NCBI GenBank assembly: GCA_018221165.1
Contig: JAAOYD010000051.1
Coordinates: 1 to 16,223 of the forward strand
DNA length: 16,223 bases
Direction of reading: 5' to 3'
Source: Candidatus Woesearchaeota archaeon
GTDB lineage: Archaea > Nanobdellota > Nanobdellia > Woesearchaeales > UBA525
The notes under the pieces were generated by a model. It ran no database searches, was not told the DNA's origin, and was given only the letters and a program-made list of their open reading frames with translations. The translations under genes and the position numbers were made by a program. Each line of letters begins with the position of its first letter. Within the stretch, counting starts at the first letter, position 1. This document shows positions 7,570-13,766 of this stretch, one piece after another.

Positions 7570-7829
7570 AGGTTTACGTCGTTGGAGATCGTGGACCTGA
7601 ACACAATACCATCAAAGGCATCTATGCAACATATGAGCGCGCCCTAGAAAACTGGAACGAACTACGAGGGTCGCTCTTAGCAGATGCGAAGTCATTTCTT
7701 AAGAAGGAGTAATACGAACCGGAAATGTGGCAAAGGATAGCCAGCAGTCTGAGCTGCAACGATCCTGAGAAAATAGATAATTACCCTCATGAGACACCAT
7801 ACATACAGAAGTGGGAATTGGAAGAGTAA
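7566..7829 (+). pseudogene. Small conserved-looking gene interrupted by an in-frame TAA
   Basis: An ATG at 7566 overlaps the BRO-type stop (ATGA). It reads MKVYVVGDRGPEHNTIKGIY and then YERALENWNELR up to TAA at 7710. The same frame continues without a further stop to 7829, reading YEPEMWQRIASSLSCNDPEK and ending QKWELEE. The continuation has protein-like composition (Trp, Tyr, charged ending), so the TAA looks like a nonsense mutation in a protein of about 87 residues. The opening resembles short archaeal proteins that start M-K-V-Y-V-V, of unknown function. If the TAA is authentic, a 48-residue product remains. The overlap implies co-transcription with the BRO-type gene. Confidence 0.55.
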
Positions 7830-7916
7830 AGACTGGGACTATCAGTGAAGAGGAATCTTGATAATGCATTTGTTGAGCTGTTCTTGCATACAGTGTTAAG
7901 ATTCCGTCATTCAAAG

Positions 7917-7944
7917 TTAACGGTTGTAATTATTAATTAACAAC
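7917..7944. repeat. AT-rich imperfect palindrome between convergent genes
   Basis: Here GTTG-TAATTA and TAATTA-A-CAAC form an imperfect inverted repeat with one unpaired A and almost no loop, so it suits a protein site better than an RNA hairpin. It is preceded by TTAACGGTTG, the same ten bases found inverted at 6543-6534. It lies in the 169-base gap 7830-7998, where I see no gene. Confidence 0.35.
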
Positions 7945-7954
7945 TGTAAAGAGA

Positions 7955-8000
7955 AGTTGACAAAAGAGTATTTGTACAAATGAAAAGATGTTTGTCAACT
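7955..8000. repeat. 10-bp inverted repeat enclosing a 12-bp palindrome; possible terminator
   Basis: AGTTGACAAA (7955-7964) is matched exactly by TTTGTCAACT (7991-8000). Between them lies the perfect palindrome ATTTGTACAAAT (7970-7981). One arm overlaps the stop codon of the VGIGT fibre. As minus-strand RNA this could fold into a nested stem with T-rich stretches, ending the fibre operon and perhaps also the convergent BRO cassette. It could instead be a protein binding or attachment site. Confidence 0.55.
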
Positions 8001-9885
8001 AAGCACAAGTACCACCACTAGATACCCCAACCCATACATTCCCATTATAGAAACACAACTCATCATTAATAGCTGTACTATCAACATAGATATCACCTGC
8101 TGAGGGACTCGATGGTGCTGTTGCTCGAGGAGTAATACGCATCGTGTCAGAGATATGAAGATCTCGAACAGGTAATGTCGTTCCAATACCAACAAAGCCT
8201 TCACTTGAAATTCGCATTCTCTCCGTTATTGTAAGACTATTTTTAGGTGTTGTACTGAAAGTGATATCAGCAGGAGTTTCTGAAGAATTCCATGCACCCC
8301 CTGCAGAAGGAGTTATTGCTCTTATCCGTGCAGCATCATTATTATCAGCATCATCACTACCTCCAAAGTATAAGTCTCCTATAACACCTTGATTACCAAT
8401 AACATCCTCTCGGTAAATAATCATCTTCGGGGAGGAACTTGCTATATGTAAATCTTCATCTGGATTCGCAGTTCCAATACCAACTTTTCCAACAGACGTT
8501 ATGCGGAGTCCAGTTGCAGTTCCAGGACTATCATAAGGAGCAATGACTAGTGCTCCAGTACCTGCACCTCCTTTAGAGAAGATAATACCCATATCACCGG
8601 CCTGAGAAATATCATTATAACCGCCTGTGTTCAATCGAGGAGCAATACTAACCCAACTAGAACCATTTGTTCCAGTTATCGCAAAATAATCTGCGCCTCG
8701 CGACTCTTGAACACGAAATTTATCATTTGAAAAAGTACTCGTTCCGACACCCACCGACCCTATCGAATCAAGCCACAACTGGTTCGTGTTAAGCACCCCT
8801 GAATCAATTGCTTCGAGCACCAAAGCATGATCATCATCAGCACCATTCAGGACGTTCGCAATACGCCCACCCCAATCATACCCCTCACTAATATCATTCA
8901 AGTGGAACCTGATAGCTGCACCCCAACCATCACTCGCAGAACCTGACGTCGAAAGTTCAATAATGGTCATATTCTCAGTGCCGGAAGTCGACGTGACGCT
9001 GTCATAAATGTGAAGTGGAGCAAGCGGAGTGTTCTCACCGATGCCGACGTCACCCTCAATGTAAACATCTGCGACGTAGCTTGCTTGCTTGTTGTGTAAA
9101 GTAATGAGCGTATCGGCTGCGGCATCGTTCGCATTAAGCGTGATATTACTCCCAACGATTGTGACTAAACCGGCAGTCGCCTCTCCGAGATCGATACTCG
9201 CACCTGCAGCGCCGAGAAGATCACCACCAGAGACATTGATATCACCAACAACCGTTAATTCGTGCGAGGGACTCGCCGTTCCAATACCAACATGCGTGCT
9301 GTTCGCGAAGAGACCACTGCTACCGACATTGATACTGCCGACAATAGTGAGTGCATCTGTACCAATTGCATAGGTAAAGCCTGCGTCATTGCACGCAACG
9401 ACGTTCCCCGCAGTTCCATAGCAACCATACGTGTTCGTAACCGTGCCAACCTCTACATCATCCAGCGTTGACTCATCAATCTCCGTGCCGCCAATACAAT
9501 CAGTACATTGTAAATCTAAAGCTTGAAACGCGTACGGGCTAGTTGTGAGGTTCATACGCGGAGTCATTTCACTATCCGCTGCAACTTTAAGAGCCATCCA
9601 CAACGGATCTGCAAAGATTGATTCATCAGTTGGCGTTAAGACAACACTATACAAGCCATTTGAATCAGTCGTTACACTCAGAACTTCACTGTAGTCGCGA
9701 TTGCCAGCGGAAGGAGCATCATACAAGCTGAAATTCATACTATACGTTCCAGTCATTGCGTCGCCAGTTGCAGGATCAGTCAATCGCCCTTGCACACTCA
9801 TCTTTTCCGCCGGAGCTGCCGCTACGAGAGAGGTGAAAAACAGAATAAAAGAGAACAACAACACTATCAATAATTTTCTCATCAT
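7999..9885 (-). CDS. Secreted fibre with VGIGT-type beta repeats
   Basis: The product is about 628 residues with a signal peptide (MMRKLLIVLLF to VAAA). The N-terminal domain (about 30-125) has VQGRLTD, TGTYSMNFSLYD, GLYSVVL and SPYAFQA. This domain opens many fibre-like surface and phage-related proteins. CTDCIGGTEIDESTL follows. Five VG(I/V)G-type motifs near residues 200, 280, 380, 470 and 568, mostly followed by LH(I/V), mark beta-helical or fibre repeats. The end carries GDIYVDS and ELCFYNGNVWVG. No membrane anchor and no S74 chaperone are seen. The start at ATG 9885 is chosen because GAGGTGA (9897-9891) lies five bases upstream; a GTG at 9894 inside that site is the alternative. The gene overlaps the HEPN toxin gene or starts within a few bases of its stop. 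Confidence 0.82.
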   Translation of the reverse strand: MMRKLLIVLLFSFILFFTSLVAAAPAEKMSVQGRLTDPATGDAMTGTYSMNFSLYDAPSAGNRDYSEVLSVTTDSNGLYSVVLTPTDESIFADPLWMALKVAADSEMTPRMNLTTSPYAFQALDLQCTDCIGGTEIDESTLDDVEVGTVTNTYGCYGTAGNVVACNDAGFTYAIGTDALTIVGSINVGSSGLFANSTHVGIGTASPSHELTVVGDINVSGGDLLGAAGASIDLGEATAGLVTIVGSNITLNANDAAADTLITLHNKQASYVADVYIEGDVGIGENTPLAPLHIYDSVTSTSGTENMTIIELSTSGSASDGWGAAIRFHLNDISEGYDWGGRIANVLNGADDDHALVLEAIDSGVLNTNQLWLDSIGSVGVGTSTFSNDKFRVQESRGADYFAITGTNGSSWVSIAPRLNTGGYNDISQAGDMGIIFSKGGAGTGALVIAPYDSPGTATGLRITSVGKVGIGTANPDEDLHIASSSPKMIIYREDVIGNQGVIGDLYFGGSDDADNNDAARIRAITPSAGGAWNSSETPADITFSTTPKNSLTITERMRISSEGFVGIGTTLPVRDLHISDTMRITPRATAPSSPSAGDIYVDSTAINDELCFYNGNVWVGVSSGGTCA

Positions 9886-9890
9886 TTGTT

Positions 9891-9897
9891 TCACCTC
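9891..9897 (-). promoter_or_regulatory. Ribosome binding site for the VGIGT fibre, inside the HEPN stop region
   Basis: GAGGTGA lies five bases before ATG 9885 and eight before ATG 9882. Its last three bases are the TGA stop of the HEPN gene. This ties fibre translation to termination of the toxin gene. Confidence 0.65.
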
Positions 9898-10433
9898 AGC
9901 AACTCGTTCACTTTGTCAATAATTATCTGAATATCAACCAGTAATCTCTCCGCAATTGTCTTTTCAAAGCTTTCATGAACATCGTAACAAGCTCTTTCTC
10001 GAAGCTCTTTTGCAGAACCGACTGTTTGTATATCTTCTTTGTTGAATGATGTCGCAACAAGAGTGAGCTCGTGTTCAGTCAACAATGAATTCTTATGAAA
10101 ATGATGAAGGATTATGAAACAAAGAATCGCCATATGACTCTTAGACGAATATCCTTCTTTATTCACTAAAGCAGCAATAGCATGATATACCGCATAATAG
10201 CTTATTGTAATTGTCCAGTCATAATGAGATTTGTGAAGAGTGTTTGGAATCTCATCCTCATTCTTATTCATGACCCACTGCGCAAAGGCAAAGTTATCTT
10301 GCGCTCGCTCAATATAGAGCGATGCTTCATCTTTAGATTTTCTCAGCATATTACGAGCAAGATAGTGATTGAGCCAGTCTTGACACTCCCGTTCATCAAG
10401 TAGCCACTGACGCCAATCAGGTTTCCGTTTCAT
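9891..10433 (-). CDS. HEPN-domain toxin of an MNT/HEPN pair
   Basis: The product has 180 residues and is mostly helical. SYYAVYHAIAALV at about 78-90 and YSSKSHMA at 95-102 are typical of HEPN proteins paired with nucleotidyltransferases. R147-x5-H153 (RACYDVH) matches the R-x4-6-H motif found in HEPN ribonucleases. In known HEPN/MNT systems the MNT partner adds AMP to the HEPN protein near this motif and silences it. The start at 10433 is set by GGAGG seven bases upstream; an in-frame start at 10460 has no such site. The gene overlaps the MNT gene end by 17 bases. Because the motif is intact, an active toxin is plausible but unproven. Confidence 0.82.
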   Translation of the reverse strand: MKRKPDWRQWLLDERECQDWLNHYLARNMLRKSKDEASLYIERAQDNFAFAQWVMNKNEDEIPNTLHKSHYDWTITISYYAVYHAIAALVNKEGYSSKSHMAILCFIILHHFHKNSLLTEHELTLVATSFNKEDIQTVGSAKELRERACYDVHESFEKTIAERLLVDIQIIIDKVNELLR

Positions 10434-11007
10434 GCAGTAACCTCCACCACTCAGCTCCAATCAAAGGAATGGCATCTCGTCGAATATTCTTAAAGAAAGG
10501 TTTCTTTCTCTGATGAAATGAATCCTCAAATATTTTATACGAAAGATAGACAGGGCTGATTCGAACTCCTGTACGGAGAGCGATCCGTTCTGCAGCCACC
10601 TCAATACGCTGACTTCCTCGCAGCTGTTGATAAACAAGGAGCATATCAACATCTGAATCCTCATTGTAGTCTCCCCGTGCATAAGAACCAAAAAGTAAGA
10701 CAAGAAGTGGCTTCTGTTCAAGGCTTTTTACAAAGTCTTGTATTGCAAACCGAACATTCGCAGGCATGGCATTCAACCATTTATTCGCAGATTCATAGAA
10801 TAATGGTGTCAGATCGGTTTTTGTATAGTCGAGCGTGTACTGTAATTGGTTCCCTGTTCTCTTCTTAAGGAAAAGGTTATTCAATTTTTTGATTGCGTGT
10901 TGCACCGAAGGAAGACTCACGCCTATTTTCTTCGCGAGCTCTCGCTGATGGATTCTCGGGTGCTTACACACCTGCTCAAAGACACTCAATACCGTTTTGT
11001 TATACAT
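10417..11007 (-). CDS. HTH-MNT nucleotidyltransferase antitoxin
   Basis: The protein has 196 residues. Residues about 1-60 form a winged helix-turn-helix (HQRELAKKIGVSLPSVQHAI). A minimal nucleotidyltransferase domain follows with GSYARG at 107-112 and SDVD at 118-121, the metal-binding and nucleotide-binding motif of the MntA family. The fused HTH suggests it also represses its own operon. It pairs with the HEPN gene, which it overlaps. The start ATG is preceded by TATA elements and two short palindromes that could be its operators. Expected role: AMP transfer to the HEPN toxin. The active-site residues look complete. Confidence 0.85.
   Translation of the reverse strand: MYNKTVLSVFEQVCKHPRIHQRELAKKIGVSLPSVQHAIKKLNNLFLKKRTGNQLQYTLDYTKTDLTPLFYESANKWLNAMPANVRFAIQDFVKSLEQKPLLVLLFGSYARGDYNEDSDVDMLLVYQQLRGSQRIEVAAERIALRTGVRISPVYLSYKIFEDSFHQRKKPFFKNIRRDAIPLIGAEWWRLLHETET
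10441..10445 (-). promoter_or_regulatory. Ribosome binding site for the HEPN gene
   Basis: GGAGG lies seven bases before ATG 10433, inside the final codons of the MNT gene (W-R-L-L). It fixes the HEPN start and indicates translational coupling. Confidence 0.65.
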
Positions 11008-11033
11008 TGTATGTCAACCGATATAATTTATAT
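11002..11033. promoter_or_regulatory. Two palindromes at the start of the toxin-antitoxin operon
   Basis: ATACA-T-TGTAT (11002-11012) overlaps the MNT start codon, and ATATAA-T-TTATAT (11021-11033) lies just upstream. Both are perfect around a central base. Their location suits autoregulation by the HTH-MNT protein. The second is AT-only, so chance or TATA function also explains it. Confidence 0.4.
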
Positions 11034-11037
11034 GTCA

Positions 11038-11046
11038 TTTATATAT
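11038..11046 (-). promoter_or_regulatory. TATA box of the HEPN/MNT operon
   Basis: The minus strand reads ATATATAAA, centred about 35 bases before ATG 11007. A transcript starting some 26 bases downstream would have a leader of roughly nine bases. Confidence 0.45.
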
Positions 11047-11070
11047 TTGCTCATTTTTGAACGTGAAGGA

Positions 11071-11715
11071 TCATTCTTGCACAGCATATAGCTTCTTGAG
11101 ATACTTCTCCTCGATGAAATGCTCGTCCTTGAGTTCTTTCAATGTTTTCTCAGTGTCCAACAACGCCCATGTATCACCATGATGGTGCTGCCACACAGCC
11201 TCGTCAATAAAGACATCCCAGTCAAAGTGAGAATCTTTCTCAAGAATAGTTTTGATATCTTTGAGATCCTTTTTCCTCTCAGTAATACCCTTCAAGTAAA
11301 CTATATGTTCTGAACGAACAACCTTGATACTGAGTGTTTTCTCTTGCTTATAATCATGCACTGCTCCTTTTCCTTCTTTCATCGCTTCGCTCAGAAAAGT
11401 CCTGAATATTTTTTTTGCGAAAAGATCAAATCGGACATCACCACGTTCAAACATGAGCGGTTTGGTCTTGTCCTTGAGCTTTTCAGGAACATAGATTGTT
11501 ATCGGACTCGTTTCCTTGAAACCAAGTTTCTCTATCGCCTTGATGAAACTCTTTCTTTCACTTTCAGTTTCGAAAAGCAAGTCAATATCTTTTGTCTCCT
11601 CTTTGAAGCCAAAGTACATCATCGCTGTTCCTCCAAAAGCCCAGCAGGAGAGATCCTCCTTGAGGTTTTTGGCAATGAGCCTGAATAATTCATCCTGGTC
11701 TTTGATTGTAATCAT
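11071..11715 (-). CDS. Nucleotidyltransferase of DUF6036/AbiEii-like type
   Basis: The protein has 214 residues. The nucleotidyltransferase signature is visible as FGGTAMMYFGF (27-37), KDIDLLF with Asp43 and Asp45, and a third acidic residue at Asp97 in VRFDLF. The C-terminal part has IVYLKG and KDLKDIK, usual in this group, which includes the toxin-like half of AbiE-type modules. The start ATG overlaps the stop of the winged-helix gene (ATGA), so the two are coupled. The pairing of an HTH protein with this kind of enzyme matches the AbiEi/AbiEii layout, but sequence similarity to classical AbiE cannot be judged here. Last gene of a three-gene operon. Confidence 0.8.
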   Translation of the reverse strand: MITIKDQDELFRLIAKNLKEDLSCWAFGGTAMMYFGFKEETKDIDLLFETESERKSFIKAIEKLGFKETSPITIYVPEKLKDKTKPLMFERGDVRFDLFAKKIFRTFLSEAMKEGKGAVHDYKQEKTLSIKVVRSEHIVYLKGITERKKDLKDIKTILEKDSHFDWDVFIDEAVWQHHHGDTWALLDTEKTLKELKDEHFIEEKYLKKLYAVQE

Positions 11716-12323
11716 AAGTCTCTCACATCGTGTCTATTAAATGGAATCTGTACGCGCCACTCTTCGCTTATTCGTTTATACTGTTCTTCTGTTGTCTTGA
11801 ATCCGTTGATAAGTTCTATTCTCTTTTTTTCATGAAGTTTCCGATACCGTTTCGGCATCTTTCTCGTCCTGAAGAAAAGCCTCGCGACGTCGTAGAGTGC
11901 GCCGATCTTATTCCAGGAATTTCTCTTCTTTGCCTCGTTGTAGAGCTTTTTCCAATCCTTCACGTAATTGAAGCAGCGTAATGTCGCAAGGATTGCTCTG
12001 AAGCTTTTTGTGTCGATTGCATCGAGAATCGCATCTTCCACAGTGTACTTTCCATGCACTTGGTGATCATACCATTCCGCAAGCTTGAAATGTGGATTGT
12101 GCTTGTTCAGGAGATCGAACATGCCTTCTTTTCTCGGCCGTTGTTTGTAGCATGTAATCTTGTAGAACCTCGGTTGCTTGCCGCCACCCGTCGTGGTGAC
12201 ATGACCTTGCTTCTTGAGCTTGCTCAGTAAGTTGATGGTGCTCTGCCGTGTGAGACCAAGTGCTTCCTGTGCTGTCTCCACTGTCTGGAGGCCTTCGATT
12301 TTTTGGATTGCAGCACTAGTCAC
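11712..12323 (-). CDS. Winged-helix protein, candidate antitoxin of the nucleotidyltransferase
   Basis: The protein has 203 residues. Residues about 1-60 form a winged helix (TAQEALGLTRQSTINLLSKL, then a GGGKQPRFYKI wing). The remainder is basic and helical, with several Trp and Tyr, and no motif I can name. The GTG start overlaps the ATPase stop by 8 bases and the gene ends in an ATGA overlap with the nucleotidyltransferase. By analogy with AbiEi, it may repress the operon and counter the enzyme. The function is inferred from position and the N-terminal fold only. Confidence 0.72.
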   Translation of the reverse strand: MTSAAIQKIEGLQTVETAQEALGLTRQSTINLLSKLKKQGHVTTTGGGKQPRFYKITCYKQRPRKEGMFDLLNKHNPHFKLAEWYDHQVHGKYTVEDAILDAIDTKSFRAILATLRCFNYVKDWKKLYNEAKKRNSWNKIGALYDVARLFFRTRKMPKRYRKLHEKKRIELINGFKTTEEQYKRISEEWRVQIPFNRHDVRDL

Positions 12324-13659
12324 TGCCTACCACATCCTGGAAATCATACATTTCTAAACCTTCTTTTCGTAGCGATTCCTTACTCTCAATTTTCTTGGCG
12401 ATGATGATGAGTTGTGGATTTTCAGTATCAAACAATTTCGCTTTCTCCTTGAGTTTCCCATACTCTCGTCTCGCTTCTTTTTCATTCAGCGCTTTCCACT
12501 TCACTTCACCTAACAGCACCTTATCCTGATCGAGACCGACAATGTCAATTTCGTGCTCTTTATCCCACCATCGTCCACTCAAGTGCGGAAACGTCCGTTT
12601 TACCCATTCCAAACAGATCTCCTCAAACGCTTCTCCGACATATGCGTCAAATTGCGGCTTGATCTTTTCAGCGATGAGCTTCTCCTGCTTTCCCTGCTCT
12701 ATATACTCTCTGTTCTCATAAACAAAACGGAACCAGAAACGGACATAGTTATCCTTAATCTTGTAGATACCTTTACGCGACTTTTCAGGGTGCTTCTCTG
12801 TTATCGGAACACGACGTTCAATCAAGTGGAGTGATTTCAGGATTTCTAGATATTTTGTGATGACCCCCCGTTCAAAACCAGCAGCACTCATAATCGTCCC
12901 TAAGCGCGTATTCCCATGAGCTATCGCTTTCAGTATAGAGAAATATGTTCTCGGCTCTTTCAATTCCTCCCGAAGCACAAAAAGGACATCTTGTGAAAGA
13001 AAGGTATTCTTTGCCAAGATTCGTTCCTTGACCTGTTCAAGCAATAGCTTTTGGTGGTTGATATCCAAGAGGTATGCAGGGGTTCCGCCTAACACAGCAT
13101 AGGCCTCTACCGCTTGCTCTGATGATTTCTTTGGGAAGAACTTTCTTGCATCATCAAAGCTCAATGGCTCGAGTAGGAGCTGCTCCGTTCTTCTTCCGTA
13201 CAGAGGACTTTTGTAGCCGAGGAGTGACTCCATCATCGATATCGACGAGCCACAGAGAATGATACAACTCTTGTTCTTGCTGAAGTGCTGGTCCCAATAA
13301 TTCTGGAGAATGGAAGGCAGGGCTTTATTTGATTCGACAAGGAATGGGAACTCATCAAAGATGACTTGCGTTCTTTTCTCAAGAAGGTATAAGAAGAGCG
13401 CATCATAATTTGCGAAAGGACTCTGTTGCAAGACCGCATCATTGAAGAATAACGCGATTTCCTCACTCAGCTTGCTCAGTTGATCTTTCTCTGTTCCTTG
13501 ACGTGCGAGCAGATAAAGCGCTTTGTTCTTCTTGGCAAACTCTACAAGCAGCGCGCTCTTACCGACCCGTCGTCTACCGTACAAGATGAGGAGTGTGGGT
13601 TTTTTCTCGCGCGCCAGCTGATTAAGAAAGGCAAGCTCCTTCTTCCGATTGATAAACAT
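12316..13659 (-). CDS. Archaeal ATPase with DUF234 C-terminal domain
   Basis: The protein has 447 residues. Walker A is GRRRVGKS at 28-35 and Walker B is VIFDEF at 99-104. CGSSISMMESLLG near 135-148 is a hallmark of this STAND-like archaeal ATPase group. A winged-helix region (about 245-300) is followed by the DUF234 tail. That tail has D372 (EIDIVG) and E385-V-K387 (GEVKW), a PD-(D/E)XK-like nuclease pattern. The family is abundant in archaea; its role is poorly known and may be in mobile-element conflict. It is first in the operon, and the ATG is supported by GGTGAT five bases upstream. Both nucleotide-binding and nuclease-like residues look intact. Confidence 0.88.
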   Translation of the reverse strand: MFINRKKELAFLNQLAREKKPTLLILYGRRRVGKSALLVEFAKKNKALYLLARQGTEKDQLSKLSEEIALFFNDAVLQQSPFANYDALFLYLLEKRTQVIFDEFPFLVESNKALPSILQNYWDQHFSKNKSCIILCGSSISMMESLLGYKSPLYGRRTEQLLLEPLSFDDARKFFPKKSSEQAVEAYAVLGGTPAYLLDINHQKLLLEQVKERILAKNTFLSQDVLFVLREELKEPRTYFSILKAIAHGNTRLGTIMSAAGFERGVITKYLEILKSLHLIERRVPITEKHPEKSRKGIYKIKDNYVRFWFRFVYENREYIEQGKQEKLIAEKIKPQFDAYVGEAFEEICLEWVKRTFPHLSGRWWDKEHEIDIVGLDQDKVLLGEVKWKALNEKEARREYGKLKEKAKLFDTENPQLIIIAKKIESKESLRKEGLEMYDFQDVVGSD

Positions 13660-13664
13660 AGCAT

Positions 13665-13670
13665 ATCACC
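13665..13670 (-). promoter_or_regulatory. Ribosome binding site of the ATPase gene
   Basis: GGTGAT lies five bases before ATG 13659 and matches the archaeal anti-Shine-Dalgarno sequence. It supports the chosen start. Confidence 0.6.
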
Positions 13671-13693
13671 ATTTATGATAAACTGTTTTATAT

Positions 13694-13747
13694 TATTTAT
13701 ATCTTTCCTTTTCTTTTTTGATTATCCATAGTTTTTGATATATAAAG
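13694..13747 (-). promoter_or_regulatory. Promoter region of the ATPase operon
   Basis: Two TATA-like elements occur on the minus strand: CTTTATATATC (13747-13737) and ATATAAATA (13702-13694). The first would give a leader of about 55 bases, the second about 13. The 107-base gap 13660-13766 holds these and no gene. Confidence 0.45.
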
Positions 13748-13766
13748 TTTTAGTTTTTTATATTAT

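Noticed and set aside
7999..9885. Phage tail spike with an S74 chaperone, hence a prophage
   Set aside because: No S74 chaperone motif at the C-terminus and no phage structural or replication genes nearby; a signal peptide points to secretion.
2554..9885. Diversity-generating retroelement acting on the fibre or LamG genes
   Set aside because: No reverse transcriptase gene and no template/variable repeat pair were found in the window.
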